Positions 1 through 14,600 are shown, counted from the stretch's first letter. The stretch is DNA of 64,000 nt from Turbatrix aceti (GCA_963969345.1 OZ017769.1:4526816-4590815); one strand, 5' to 3'. Translations and numbers: made by a program. Notes: a model not told the origin generated them from the letters alone.

Positions 1-420
1 AAACAGCCTCCACCAACACCAACACCTAGATACATCCAAGCCAGCCCGGGCCAACAAAATAGACAGGATTGCTGGAATGCTCTCAAAAAAATCCCATAAA
101 ATTTTATTGTGACAAAAAAAGTTGTTTTCTCTGTCTTTGATTTGGCAATCGAAAAGTTTTCCAAATCAAAGAAGAAACCCCAGAAAAAACCCACCCGCAT
201 GCATATTTATGAAATTGTTTGAATTCTGCAGAATTGTAAAAAATTAATTCTTGCAAAGGAGGGAGCCCCAGGGGTGCTCACAAAAAAATGACTCGAATGG
301 ACATGTTCCATTAAAAAATTTGTATCGATATTCATTACCCGCAATGGACAAAATCCATTAATTCTCGAAAAAAACTTTTACCCGTAAAAGACAAAATTCA
401 AAATTTGAGAAATGGAAAAT

Positions 421-580
421 TTCTTTTATATTGAAAAGATTTTGACCCTCGAAAAAACAAAAACAGATGCAAACTAATTTGCATGTGTGTTTTAAATGAA
501 AAATGTCCATTAAATTGAAAAGACTTATTGATAATCAAAAACAAAAACAAATGCAAAATAATTTGCAAGTGTTTGTGGCG
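421..580. repeat. Imperfect tandem duplication, period about 84 bp
   Basis: The stretch from about 433 (GAAAAGATTTTG, then ACAAAAACAGATGCAAACTA and ATTTGCATGTG) is repeated from about 517 (GAAAAGACTTAT, then ACAAAAACAAATGCAAAATA and ATTTGCAAGTG). The copies share most bases, with scattered substitutions. No coding potential is seen. They lie inside the GGACAT/ATGTCC word island. Confidence 0.7.
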
Positions 581-897
581 ATGGGTTTGAAAAAATGACA
601 AAAGTCGAAAACGAGCTTTTGTTATTTTTTCTTCTTATCGTGATTCTCGGCGCGATTTTTTGCGCATTCTCGCATTATGAACTTTAAATTATAATAATTT
701 GTTGTCGTATCGTTTTCATTCATTTTTTCATTTGTGTTTTTTTATAAGTGCTTTGCTGCTATGTTGTTTCCCTCCGTCGTATATTTTCTGCTCGCCGTTA
801 ACGGCTGTGCTTAGCACAGTGTGCTACTTAGACAAATTGTTGATTGACTCCAACCATGGTAAGAATTCTGCTCGAGTAATATTTACTGTTTGGGGTT

Positions 898-1116
898 TGC
901 ATGACATGTGTTTTTCTAACAAAACCGTATAGTCGTCAGTTGGCAATGTTGTGGTTTTGATTCTGCGTGTTGTTAGTATTTTGAGGTTGGCGTTTGAGTT
1001 TTGGGAAGAATAGGTTGATGACGATTGGATGAAGATTTGTTGATTACGGCGTTTCAAAACTGCATGCGTTGCCAAAGCACTACTATACAACTTGTTAGAA
1101 AAACACATGTCATGCA
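898..1116. repeat. 25-bp perfect inverted repeat, fold-back element candidate
   Basis: The arm at 898-922 (TGCATGACATGTGTTTTTCT then AACAA) is the exact reverse complement of 1,092-1,116, with 169 bp between. On the inner side the match continues imperfectly: TATAGT at about 929-934 pairs with ACTATA at about 1,080-1,085. A MITE or fold-back insertion could look like this, but no flanking target duplication was recognised and the true outer ends are unclear. Confidence 0.7.
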
Positions 1117-4100
1117 CCTCAAGACCATTTTTTTCATGAAGTATTTTCATTTTTTAGGATGCCAATGTTATTGCCGCCGCCGAAATCGACATCTTCGGAA
1201 TCGTCCTCAAGCTTCTCTCTCGTCGAATCAATCAGATCAAGTGACTGTTCGCTCGACAACGTAATTTTTTGTCTGTTTGAATGTAATTTATTGTTTATAT
1301 GTATGATATCGTTGGTAAATAGAAGTGGCATACTGTAGCAAAACGCGTGGGTGGAATGGGATCAGAGCAGAACGAATTCGCAGCGAAAGAATATTCATGA
1401 CACTTTGCCAAGCTTTGGGGAATGGACATTGTCTTTCAAGGATAATGGACTTTATCTATTGAACCCGAGGGAATGGACTTGTCTATTATTGCATGAAACG
1501 ATTGACATGTCCATTACTTGGGATTGACATTTCAATTACCGGTGAATATCATTTTTTTGTGAGTGGGATGCATGCATTATTGCGAAGAAGAAGAAAAAGA
1601 AGAAACCCCCCGCACGTGAGTCAGGCATGCTCGGGCCCAACCAAGCAAGCGCGTATTCGACTAACAAACACCAGGAAGAAAAACGGTAAATTAAAAATTG
1701 TCCTGGGATTAAAAAATGTCCTGGTCCAGATCCTGGTGGATAACGTGACTTCTGAGAAGTGCAAAAACCACTGAAAAATGCATAAAAAATTGTACAGAAC
1801 CCCGGGTCCATATTTTGGCTTTTCCAGATTTCCAGGTTTCCAGGTCGCGTCATGTCAGTCAGTGGCCCCCCCTAAAAGGACCTCACCTGTAAACACCCCA
1901 GACGTTTTATGTTTTATGATATTTTTGATTTGTGGGGTGTCATTTACGACTTGAAAGCCTTATTCACGGGCTCTGAGGTCGTCCAGAAAGTTTGCATGAC
2001 GTTTTTGCGTTTGCGCATTTTTTTCCAGGAACTCGAAACAATGTAGCGTGCAAGCGAATTTTTGAAAGAAAAAAATCATTTATCACGCATATTTCGAGTC
2101 AGGGGCCTAAAAAAGAATCTTTGCCCCCTGATTTTTTTGAATTTTAATAACATTTGAAAAATTTGATAAAATTCAAAGTTTAAAAACGGTTTTTTTGTTT
2201 TTTTTTTCATTCTTCCGAGAAAAATGGGCCGCTGCGTAGGCGCGCCTAATTGATGATTATTTCTTCGATGAATCAGTCATTCTACTGACCAAATTAGGAA
2301 ATGCCAAATTTGACTCCCAGGTGTACCCTGTACCCTTGCTGCAAAAATACTTTCGGGGCAGGTGCCCAAAAGTAAAAGTTACTCGAAAATGAGCTGCACC
2401 TGTTTTTTAGTCCTAAATATGATATTTATGATACAAAACGTAAAATTGTTTCTCAGAAAAAAAAAACTATGCAAAAAAAGAACTATGGGGAGAAAAGGAC
2501 ACGACCGTAGCGGCCATGAATAGAGGCTTATTAGGGGCGCATTCACGCGGTCACGTGGCAATGTGACCTCGGGAACGGGAACGGAGGGAGCACGCCTGGA
2601 TCCCACAGTCAGAAGGTGTTCGGAGAGAAAAAAAATAGAACCAAGAAAGAATAAAAAAAACATGTAAGGGGCTGCGCTGGGTGGTTTTTGTGTTTTTCTG
2701 GGGTTTCTTGGTAGATTTGAACCTTACTCACTTGCTCGTTTGTTCGTTTGTTCGTACGACAACGGCACAAAATTCCATAATACTTCAAAATCTTATCAAT
2801 ATACATATATGAAAAAAAAATTCAAAATCTTCGTTCGGTCTTTTTCATTGGATGCCGATAAATAAATGAAACAAAAAAGAGCGGCGAGAAGACAAGAACG
2901 AACGAATTATTTGGTGATGGACAGCTGAGCTCCGCTTTGCTTCGAAAATGAGGAAGAAATAACGGAGACCATGAGCAAACACAACAGATGATAGCAAACA
3001 CCGAGGAAATACATATATATGTAAGCGGAAAAGCCCTACCCCCAACGAAGGCTTATCAACTGGGTGAATTCGATTCGGACATGAACCAACAACCAAACTG
3101 GACAGAAACCCGGAAACATTCCATCTACGGTCGTTTTTGAAGGGGCACCGAAGCCGGAGTCGTCACGAACGCTCGGCTTAAGCCCCAAATTTTATCTGCG
3201 TGCGAAAACCCACTGGCTCGGACCTTGCAAACACGAATTAACACTAATTCGGGCAACATGATGCCGGAACTCGTGCTCGGTCAGCTACTATACGACCAAT
3301 AATTTTCTAAAGTTTCTAGAAAAACTTTTTTTTTTCGGACATTCTGTTTTTTTATATTTAAATGATAAAAAACAAGCTGCAATTACTCAAAAAAAACCAG
3401 ACAGACAAAACACTACCCAAAAAAAATTAGACCATAATTTGCTCTTTTTTGTTTTTCTTTTTTCCTGCAGAAAAAAACAAACAAAAAACGAGAGGATTTT
3501 TCCCACAAAAAAAGCACTCGGATGGCTTCCTGGTTTTTTTGTTCAAAGAGGGAATCGAGTGGGGTCACGCACATCCCGTTCGAGGCCTGCCGGGGCATTT
3601 CATGCGTATGGATGCCGACATCAAAAAATGTAAACACGGCGACATAATTCGGAGTAGTATTGTTATTTTCGTTGTTTTTTTTAAATGCGAGATTATTGGA
3701 TTACGCTAGCAAATGCCAAGCCTAGCAGAGCTCTGAAGACGAGCTCAATGATGTCGGGGGGGGGAGGGAATGTGCCGAAGCCTGACGGATTAATCCAGTC
3801 ACGCTGACAACACCTGGATCCACCAAATATGGCTCACGGTGACCCCAACGGTCGGATTAGATTTTTTTTATTTTTTTATTCAGGAGCAGGATTACGGTAC
3901 GCCGAAATGACGTTATGGAAGGGTTTGGAATGCTAATGCCAATCTCCAATCTCCAATCTGCAGAAATTTAACGACGGAAGTAAGGACCAGAGACCGCTTA
4001 ACCCCTCATGTGGACCGACCGTGCACTGCAAAGGCGATGACACCATCCAGTAAGTATCTACAGTACCCCTCCCCTATGCGCCCTATGCTGTTGGTTGGAC

Positions 4101-7100
4101 AAGACAACATTGCTCCAAGTTAGACCCCAAGTTGACCAAAGCACCGACAAACACGCGCCACATTCGGATTGCTGATGTTTACGACGCCAGTTTTTGCGGA
4201 CGTGCAGAATTGATGCCACTTTGCTTCCATAAATATCCAGTGGACTCCAGGAAGCTGCAGTGGTCACACGAATGCCGCAAGTAGTGGCAGAAAACACAAC
4301 CGGAGTCTTTTGTATCAATTGGCAACACCACACGTGCCCTTTGGCGAGAAAATCTATTTTTATCCCCGCTCACAAGACCTGAGGGTATTTTTGGCATTTG
4401 TTTTTTTTTCTTCTAATTTATGTTATCAGGCGAGAAAAGTGCAGATTGTCATCTGGGGAACAGAAAATTTAAAAAAAAAGGTGCACAAAGCAGAAAATAT
4501 TTAATCTTAGTACGATCTTTTTTTTTGGACATTTGAACGCGAACGAACGCGTTCAAGTTTAATACAAACGTTGCAGATTGACGTCACAAAACAAAAGTCA
4601 CCGCAGAAGTCAGCCGAAGGCCGTCCGGTTTTTGCCTAAAGCATGATCAGCCCAAAAAAGCATGCAAAGAGCCCTCAAAAAAAGGGGCACTTCCGAGGCC
4701 TGAGGAAGTGGATGCAAAAATAGAGTCGGATCAGCCTTTGACTTTTGAAGCGTGCCTGCCAAGTGGCGTCATCTGAGTAACCGAACATCATTCATTCAGG
4801 GAACCAACCAGTGCCAAAAAAAAACTTTACACATGCTTGGCCGAGCACGTTTGTTTTTTTCTCGTCATCTACTTCAGATGCAAGCCGGAGTGATATTTTT
4901 AGTGTGAAAAAAAGTTGGAAAACAGAAAAAAATTGCATCGAAGGAACAAAAATAGGAAAATAGCTTGCAGGGAGGGCACTTCAATTTCTGCAGCAGTTGG
5001 AACAAAAACATCCTGCAGACATGCAAAAAAGATCTCACGTGAAAGAGATTAAAAAAAATAGGCATTCGAGAAAATTCTAAAAAATATTTGAAAAAACTTT
5101 GCCCACTCGAAGGCTTATAGAATTGTTGACCGGAATGACAACAGTCACCGTAATCCCGTTTGCTGCCTATCAATCGGTGGACTCCCGTTGTGCTCGATTA
5201 TGGATTCATTTTTTTGTTCATTCGAGGACAAAAAACGAGGGTGGATGGAAGCAATTAAGCTCAGGTAGGCGGTATGTCATCGGCGGAAAAAAAACACGTT
5301 TACAAGCGAGTCAAACGAGTGAACGAACAACACAAAACAAGCAAAGGCAAAGCAGATGGGTCTTTTTGTGGTCCTTCTGCTGTGAATGTGTTCTTGATCA
5401 GTATTAGGCTCCCGACTGGCCAGAAGTGTGTTTAGAAAATAAATACAAACGTGTTTTGGGTGTTTGCTACTGATTCAGAACACGAACATGAATACGAACA
5501 CGAACACGAAAACGCAGACGCAAAAATTAAAAATTGTTTAGTGGCAAAAAAATGATCGTAACAAAATATTTATTAAATTATGTAAAAATTATCAAGCTAC
5601 CAAAATCCAAAAAAACAACATTGCTATTAATGAATGGTACAAAAAACAGAAAAAAAACAGACAGCGTGTATCATTAAACTCGAATTGCCCGAGTTTCCCC
5701 AAATCCAATACTTACATACATAAATACGTTATGTACGTGCACCACCACCACGGCTCAACTTTTCATGAGATGATCCGGGACTACGTCATCCACCCATCTG
5801 AGTGATCCCATTCATGTTTATCCACCGAGTGAGCGAACAAAAACTGTTCGTTTGGCGACAAACGACAAACGCAACAAAAAACTGAAAAAAGCAAGCTACA
5901 AACGAGCAGAAAAACTGTCGCTCGCTCAGTCGCTGTAGGCAGCTTGGATCGACACTAGACGGAGATCAAGCCGTTTGTAGGGGGTTAGCAGAAGACAGGC
6001 TCCGCCCCCTTGCAGCAGAAGAGCGCCCTATTATGCCTTTTCTGCCTGTTTTCTGAATTTCAATCAGGCCAGGAAGGAGCAAAGGCCTGAGACCGTCACT
6101 AACCGCCCCCTTCCTCTTCCTTTTCCCTTTTTTTTTCATCGGCCAAAGAGCAAAAAAAAACAAAGCCCTAAATTAGGATGCGGAAACCTCTGCACGAATA
6201 ATGTTTATTTTTTTGAGGTAAAACTGTACAAACAGATTGGGGTCTCTCTCCCGGTCAATCAAAAAAAGGGGCGGAATTGCCCGGGGTTGGGTGAGGGTAA
6301 ATAGTAGACACGGACAAAAAAACAACACCCAAAATGAGGAACTTTGGGGATTTAAAAAATGCAGGTGACTTGGAGGGCAATTTCAGCATTTGTGTACGAA
6401 ATCTACGTTCTACGTTCTACGCTCTACGTCCGTTCAAAAAAAGTATCATTAACGAGAGAAAGTGTTTACCTTCGTTTTTTTTCCACTTTGCGGCTTTGTG
6501 ACACTTTTTTTGACTTCTCCTGCCTCATCAACAAAAACCCGTCCCTGGAGTCTTCTAATCCCGCCAAAGACCAAGTCAAAAGTTAAACAAACTTCTCACT
6601 TACCGTCTGAATGTTTTTAAATTAATGCAAAGCTTCAAACACGCTCCCGGGGACAATAACAAGACTTCAGTAAAATCCTTAGAAAATCTGGAGACAGGCA
6701 AAAATCGGAACTAATCTCGGCTAATGTTTGTTGCCTCCACTTTAGCCTCGCAGACACCTTAAAAGCGTTTTTGGAGTGATCACGTACGCAGATTGTCTAT
6801 CATGTATTGTATTATATCAATCTGCCGGGGAGGGGAGTATTTTTAAAATTCACGCAATCATTGAAGTTTGAATGAATCAAAAAAATTATAAAGCAACATT
6901 TGTCGGACTGATAAACAACAAAACCATCGGCCTGGGATTTTGTTGGTTTCCCCGCAACGTGGCATCCACGCAAAAAAATTCATCGGGAGTAAACGGGATT
7001 CGACGACGTAATCTGTTTGGCCAGAAAATCAGAAAATAGTACAGAACACAAAATGACACCAAATGAGCACAAATGACTTTTGCAGAGCAAAAAAGCGTCA

Positions 7101-10100
7101 TTTTGTCCAGGATAGTTCAAAACAGAATAAAAATCAGTTCTTAGAAGCACTCAAAGAGCAAGAAACACCTCTAATGGACCCCCATTCATCAGCCATTAGC
7201 GCAAGTGCAAGGATCCACCATCATCGCTTCTGTATGTTTGTTTCCAGTCTCTCACGCCGTCAGAAACGGATGATCTGCATCACTCTGCGTTAATTTCAAC
7301 GGTTTCCGCACGCTAACAAGCTCACAGGTGAGAAGGGGGTGGTGAAGTGCACCCTGTTTCCCCTGCTTTCCCTGCATCATCTCATCGCCGGATGACATGA
7401 CCGTAATTTGGTCGTAAACAGCATCGCACGCACGTATGTATCTATGGACGTGGATGAAGCAGCAGCAGCAGCATCGGTGGTGCAGCTCCCGGGGCCGTTG
7501 ACAATAAACAATGCGCTCGCTTTCAACGCTGGAGAGGGGAAAGGATAAAGATCAGGCAGGCATCGTCCTGTCCCCCCCGAGGCAGCACCCTATTGCACTG
7601 TTCAGAGGTCAATCAATAAATCGCTCCGTAATCCGCCTCAAATTGGTGTAAACAAGTCGGGAAGGAGACGGGCAAGGCTGAAGCTCGCATCAGACTGCAT
7701 GCATCACCGCGGGGGACACCGCTCTGATGCAATAGGGCTCCTCAGAGGCCTGGAGTAGTTGAAGCACTTTTAACTTTGAAATGAGGGTCGTTAGACGTAA
7801 TAGAATGATTCAAAGTCAACGGAAGAACAAAAAAAACTGATTTGAAAGAATGAATGCAGGAATGGATGATTCGTGTTTTGGCTCAATTACGGTAGATCAT
7901 TGGCCCACCCCCCCCCCCACCCTCCGCCGGAAAATGCAAATGAGAAAAACACGATTACGATTATGATTCCGGACTGGGGTATCAGTTCACCGATGACTAC
8001 AAACTACTCGGATTGTCCTATTGTCCTAAATAATATTTATTTTGATCAGTCAGTCAACGTGGAATGATGAAAAACAAAAAAACGTCAAGTTTAGACTCAA
8101 GCGCTTTTTTGGGCCTCTGGTGTCTGGTTTCGACGGTCGGCGGTCGGCGATCAGAATCGGGGATCGAGTGACGCTGCCTACCGGTCAACAAGTCAGTCAA
8201 AAATCGCCTCGGGCAGGCAGGCGACAGAAAAATGGCCTGATGCGAGCAGCAGCAAACCAAACTTCGTCGACATCGACGCTTCCATCGTCGACAGCCGGAA
8301 ATTGTCGAAGACAGTTTTTGCGCCGTTTTGCAAAAAGAAGAAGAAGATGCACGCCTGACCCGCAGGCAAAAACAGAAAAAAAACCAGACAATGCATCTTG
8401 AAACAACGTGAACGCGCTTTTCCTAGCAACAAAATGGAAGAAAGATCGTTCGCGTGATAGGTCTCCCATTCAACCTGTCAGGTGGGAAACAAAAGAGAGC
8501 ATGACAACCCTGAAAGCTCTGCAAACTTGCATCAATGGCATATGTATTGCTTCACTGTTTTAAGGGTAACAATGGCTGCAGCGTGCATTGTTCAAACATT
8601 ACGTGAGACATTGCAAGCCAATCGTTGATCGACAAGCAAGTATTAGCTTCTGACATTCACATCAACCCCCCGTCCCACTCTTTTCAACGCTGCAAGCATA
8701 CATACATCATTTAAATTCAGAATTTTACAAACCTCGATACTATGATAGCAAATAAATAAAAGCCCAGCAAGAGGGAATTAGTTGCAAAAAAATGTATGCA
8801 TTTAATTTCTGCGTTGTTCCGTTATGTTCTGAATAAACACCGGAACAGACAATCGGGGGCTGGCTAGACCAGAAAAGGACAAGGAATTCGATGCTAAATA
8901 TTGAGCTTGAATTGCCTTGGATTCAAAAATGTCCACAAAAAAATTTAAAAAAAAAGTGATGGACAATCGAATTTTTACAATCGCCGAACACCTGCCTACC
9001 CAAACGGTCTGAATCCCCAATCCTGATCCTGAGCCCCCTGTTAGGAGTATAAGTACCGTGTCATCCGTGCTCCGGCTCCGGCTGCAGACAAAAAACGCCA
9101 TGTTTGGTCAATGCCTAATATTTATGTACAATAAATATTTTTTTGCGCCCGGAGGGTCCAAGTGTTAGGTGATGCCATAAAATCGCCATATGGGTCGCTT
9201 GGGGGGGCCGTTAACGAGCGACCGAAGATGCATGGTCAACAGTATTATACCTTCGCCTTCGAAATGGGCAATTTCCCGGCAACAAATGTGTTCATGCAAA
9301 CAAAAACTCTCAAGATGCGCTGAATAGGTGCCGCACCCCACCTTGAGGAGGCTCCAGGTGCTGGCCGTTAGCGTTCGGGTTTCAGACGAACAAACAGTTT
9401 AAAATTGAAAAAAAATCGTTTCCACGAAGGGTGTCTGTTGTTTTGAAAAACAAAAATCACGAGAAATAAAGCAAAAAATTTTCTCCTGGAGCCGGGGGTC
9501 GTTTGTATTTGCCTTAGTTGTTTACCCTGCCACCAGGAAAGACTCTGGATCCATTTTTTCAGACAGATTATCGGTCTATCAATCAATCAAATTCTTCAAG
9601 ACGTTTTTTAACCTATCAACCCTGCTTGTAACCGATCTATTTAAAAAAAACAGGAAGAAGTTCAGCCAAACAAAAAAAGTAACGATGATTGACGGAATGA
9701 ATTATTTTTTGTTGTAGCATTTGTGCGCTTTTGTTTCTGCTATTCATCGATTCACCATTAATTGCGACGGGAAAATGCTTCAAACATCGCCGGCAGCAAC
9801 GATCCAGCGTGTGTATTTAGAAGAAAAGCGGACCAAAGGTCGCTTCACAAAAAAAACTCTACAAAACTCTGGAAGTCGATCATTTCACAAAAATGTTCCT
9901 ACTTCCTTGAAATTGATTTATCGCACCCTGCCACACCCTTCTACAGTGTTTTAACACTTGAACAAAAAAATGTTGTGTTTTCATTCGACTATAGTATACA
10001 CACTTTCGTTGCCCGGAGGCCCAGAAAGAAAACAACGTGTCCAGAAAGAAAACTGAAAGAAAGCCTTTTACCAGCTTTTTTTCACACCGTCGACCAGAGG

Positions 10101-13100
10101 ACGGCCAAATCAAATCGCTTTCGTAGTCCTCCGCCTCCCACGCACCCGTCACACCCTGCTTCTGGTACTTCTGGGGTTTTGGGCTTTTACGCCGCGCCGG
10201 GCGTCCGACAGCCAAACCAAACCAGTTGCGACAACGACGACGCGTTTTGCAAGTCAATGAAGCTACGAAGATGAAGAGCGTTCATTCCCATTCCTTGGAG
10301 CGATAAAAAAGAAGTATTGATTCGTCTGATTGAAAAAAATGGATTTCTGCCTGCAAAGGAGCCTTCCTTTTCCGGACACGCAAAAAAACAGCACTGCAGC
10401 GGAATTTGACCGCATTCCTCGGCTCAAGCAGGGATAAAGGGCATCCGCGCCTAAGTGGGAATCGATTTGTGTTTCGTGATCAAAGACATTTTTTTTCTTT
10501 TTTTCTGTAGCCTTCAAATTTTAAAATCAAGAAACATTTCACTTTTTGTCTTCCAAAAAATTTTTTTTTATGTTCGCCCCCTCAAAAAATCCACATTTAG
10601 TCGATCAAGGGTCAATTCACGCATGCGTGGACTTTTTTTTTCACACATTTGAACGCGCTAAGTAAGATCAACAAAAACAACGCGACTCTTCGCAGATGGT
10701 CACACAGGAAAGATGAAACAAAGCTCCTGACAGCCTTGCCCGGATGTGGAGTGTTTACCGGCCGTCATCAGAATCCCCCGGCAACGTGGCAAGCGTACGT
10801 GAGGTGCTCACACCAGGTGGGAGTCCAGGTAGGCAAACAAAGAATCCGACAATGGCGGCGTCAAAAGCTGCCTCAAATCCGTGGAGGGGGAGGGAGGGTT
10901 TACAAACGGTCCAAAGCAGCCTATGCAGCCATGAAGGGCAACAAAGACAGCAACAAAACACACGAAAAAGACAAAAAAGACAATAGAAGTCGTTTTCAAA
11001 TGATGGATGATATATGATATTTTTTTTCCACGTAAAAGAGGGAAACCAACCTTTTTTGCGCGTTGGCGATGCTTGCGCTGACGTCGACGCTGCATTTGGG
11101 ATTCGCTGGACATCTTGTCAAGTTGGGGGATGAGTTAAACTGGTGGTGAAAAAAAAACTGGGGCTGCAAAGGTTGAAAATTTAGAAAAAAAAAGTGAAAT
11201 CAATCGGCTGCCAAAAATAAAAAAACGTCAAATACATAAAAAAAACTCCGGTATCGGGGTAGAATGCATGCGCCACGAATGGGTAACTACAGACAAAAAA
11301 ACAACAATTATGCGTCTGAAGAAGGAAAAAACACGAAGAAAAAAAGATCGGAACCTGCCCTGGCTGACCAGAAACCAGTCGTCATTACGATATATTTTTC
11401 AATGTATTTAAAAAAAAGAACGACCCTCTTTTTTTTCTGCCTTTTTTGTAGCCAAGGAATTTCAAATGGTTTAATTACAGACCCTAGGCTCTGTAGATGC
11501 CGTTGCAGGTGGCCTTGCCAGCCTGCACCGACCCTTGGACGGACGTAATGTAATGTAACTGTCCCGTTTAGCCGAGGGGGAAAATGAAAATCATCACGCG
11601 CAACACCGCCCGGGGAGATCCTCCTGCAGGCATGCATGCATCTTTGCGCGCGGCGGAGCTACCAGTTTTTGTTTATTTCTAGAACCGCCCAGAGCCCTGC
11701 AATGTCGCCAACGAAGGCGACGAAGGAGGCGAAGAGGGGAGGGGGGGATAAATTGCTGAACGAATGACGACAACAAGAAAACCTACGGCGGGGGATACTG
11801 ATTGCGATGACGCATTCATTCAATTTTTCGTCACCTCGTCCAGAGCGGCCACTCAACTTTTTTTTTTTGAGAGATGTTCTGGAGCTGGCCTGGCCAGGAG
11901 GCCTGGGCGAAAATTATATTGCACTTTTGGGGCCGGGCATGCATCTGCGCGGAGAAAATAAAAATAAAAAACTAAAAAAAAAAGTTTTCAGGTAAAAGAA
12001 AAAACATGTCATTCCAACTTTTATTAGTACACCTGTAATAAAAAAACAGGTAAAAACTGAAATGGTAGTAAAAACAGAAAACAGTTTTTTCGTGTCCAAT
12101 AAAAAAACAAGGTTTTCTTATTTAAAAAAAACCATGTCGGCAAATACATAAACTGCACGCTAGAAGAACAAAGCGGGTAGAAATCAAGTTTACGGATCAC
12201 CACTTCGTGACAGCACTTTCGCCCTAATGAGACCACTAACGGGCCGCCCTACCCTGCCCCCCGAATGACGATCGTTCCCTCTGGCGATGCCTGTGTAAGC
12301 TTGTCTCCCACAAAAAAACCACAGCGCGATCCTTCGAACGCGTCTTTTCTCCTGCAGAGTTGATGGATAACGATGTTTGTACAGAAAAAAAAAGAAAAAG
12401 AAGAGGAAATTAATTGTGACAACCCTATTATCCGAGAAGAGACGCGGACGCGAAAAGTCAGTCAGTAGTCTGTCTTTTTTAGGGAAGACGAGGAGGTGGA
12501 AAAGGGAGAAGCGTGCTCGGCAAGTTGGCATTTATCCCTTCTTTTCACCGCAGGCGACCGCTGTGGGATGTTTTCGGTTTCTTTTCGACGCCCAGTGGAC
12601 ACCAGCGGTCAGAAATATGACTGGTTTCGCTCGGACATGTTTTGTAAGTATTTTTAAATAAATTTTGTAAGTACTTAAAAAAAAAGCGTGCAAATGTCGT
12701 TGTTGTTTTTTGTTTTGTGAACTGGGCGTGCCTCTCGAATCATTCATAATTGATTGGAGTTTGGTGATTGTTATATATATACTTTCACCCCCTCAGGCAG
12801 GTAAAATCAAAAGCACAGGGTTACCCACAGTCAGTTTTTTTTTCAGGCAGGTGAGTGACATCGCGCAGGCGCAGGTGTTGGGTTGGGTCGGTGTTCATCG
12901 CACCGAAACCACAACTGTAACCAGCTCACATGACAAACATGGGTAATTGCATTGAAATTCCCGGTGGAGCCGAGGCACGTGTAGAAGCACGGTAAACGTA
13001 GAAAAAAGACGCTAGCACTCCTGGGACACAAAAAACAGGGAACAAAGAAGAGCGCGGAGGCGCTAAATATCACGAAAGACCAGGCCAGGTCCCTGGAATT

Positions 13101-13498
13101 CCGAGCACGAGCACGGGAATACATAAAAAAAGGTACGTCTCCCCAGAACGGAAGGAAAGAAGAAAAGTGAGACGATTGATGTACATAAATACTACTAAAA
13201 ATGATCTCCAAAAGTGAAAAACAGAATTTATGGATGGAGATGCCGAAACAGCTGCAGCTACGAACTCTCCTGATTCAAATCAATCGGCGCGCTGCTGCAA
13301 AGAAGCACCACGGGCGCGTAAACAATCCTTATCGACAACAAAAATCAGTGCAGGACTTGTTCCAGGGGTTTTGGAGTGCCGGGGACGCCGACATGCGTTA
13401 AAAAATTATATTTGAAGGGTAATGTTTTCTAAAAAATGCAGAAAACATGATTTTTTTGGCAAAGGAGGCACCCTTCCCGGCTGCCTACAAATCAGAAT

Positions 13499-13503
13499 TC
13501 CTC
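13499..13503. repeat. Target-site duplication TCCTC (left)
   Basis: TCCTC lies directly against the left LTR and is repeated exactly after the right LTR (15,690-15,694). A 5-bp duplication is typical of LTR-element integration. Confidence 0.93.
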
Positions 13504-13853
13504 TGTGGGAAACACTACCTTGGCCTTCGGTAATGCTCCCAGTGACTTTGTACCCCGTGAGTCTCCGAGAGATAAGAGAGTGTTTATTCGAAGCCTCAAA
13601 CTTGGGTAATTAAACCTATTGGTAAACCAATAGCGCGTTACGCGACAAATAAATAATCAACAAATAAATAAAGAATCATGGGGGCAAAATGGGAGACAAA
13701 TATGAGGACACAACCAAAAAGTAGGACGACCAAGAGGCAAGCAGCGAAGTTTCCTAGACTTTCGCTCCGAGAGTCGAAAGCGTGCGCACAGCCGTAACCG
13801 ATCTTTCGCGGCTGGAGAAACAGAACGCGCGCGTTCTCGCAACTTTTGCGACA
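13504..13853 (-). repeat. LTR (3' LTR in element orientation)
   Basis: This 350-bp repeat has TG...CA ends and appears identical to 15,340-15,689. It contains a short palindromic segment, CCTATTGGTAAACCAATAG, near 13,615-13,633. Confidence 0.93.
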
Positions 13854-14238
13854 CTCGGCGCCGCGGCCACCGAGCGCCCGAGGGAAACCAAAAAGACGAA
13901 TGTTGGCCCGAAGGCCCAAAAATCCCCAAATTCGCAAATAAAAACCGAAAGAAGCGCGGACCGGGTGAGTGAGGGACTTGGGTCTGGTACGGGTTTTGCC
14001 AGTTGAGACTTACCGTGCAAGCCAGGCGGGAACATTGGACCTAGGTGGGGCCTCAACCTTCAAGCCCTGATTCGACCTTCGTCCGGCCTCGCCGTGAAAC
14101 ACAAACCAAAAAAACCAAAGGGGAGGAGATTTTGAATAAACCCGATATCCCAAATCCAAAAAAAAACGCGTGCCTACTCGCCGTACTTGGTCTGAAGGGG
14201 AAGGGAAGGGGGGACAAAAGGGGAAGAATCATAGACCC

Positions 14239-14600
14239 ACTTACACCTGCTGTCTGCTCTCAAGGGCATAGAGGTGGTTGAGTGGTCGCGTAAGCTGTCC
14301 CGTCGACGTCTTGACAACTGCAGCTCGGTTGACTCCGTCCTGGGATGCGATCAGCTGCTGGATGAGGCCGAGCCTCCAGAGGTGACGAGGACCGTCGTCG
14401 CGGATGACTACCGTCTCGCCGACAAGTGGTTCGTACTTATTGCGGATTCGGCCGGAGCGGTGGATCCACTGGGTGCGTTCCCGGAGATGATTCAGGTATG
14501 CCGTCATGAAGAGCTCGGCTGCCTGCGAGGAGTCTTCCTGCTGCTTTCTCCACAGCTGGGACAGCACTTCCTTGGGCTGCTCGGAGAAACGGCTCCTCGT
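14239..14600 (-). pseudogene. pol C-terminal remnant (DUF5641-like) of BEL/Pao element
   Basis: On the minus strand, roughly 14,590 down to a stop near 14,239 encodes a domain like the one that follows the integrase core in BEL/Pao and related polyproteins. Diagnostic signs are a W-R-[KR]-QQE segment, an AYLNHLRERTQW segment, GETVVIRDDGPRHLWRLG, and the closing TGQLTRPLNHLYALE. The pieces that should precede it (RT, RNase H, integrase DDE core) are missing. It is out of frame with the gag-like segment upstream, so no fusion protein is made from the joined sequence. The junction lies near 14,585-14,610. Confidence 0.8.

Larger units (their letters stand above)
1..13498. other. Gene-poor region with scattered repeats
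   Basis: No reading frame here shows a recognisable protein family, a consistent codon bias or a believable chain of exons. The longest open stretches are about 120-170 codons and overlap each other in several frames. The DNA is AT-rich with many A and T runs. It contains an imperfect tandem duplication near 421-580, a GGACAT/ATGTCC word island (290-400 and 1,420-1,545), a 25-bp inverted repeat (898-922 with 1,092-1,116), and short tandem words such as TTCTACG near 6,404-6,430 and AACACG near 5,478-5,515. No tRNA or rRNA gene was seen. Small or poorly conserved exons, or non-coding RNA genes, could have been missed. Confidence 0.55.

Noticed and set aside
2700..2740. tRNA-like B-box on the minus strand (GGTTCAAATCT)
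   Set aside because: No T-stem pairing and no A-box at the right distance; no tRNA fold can be drawn.
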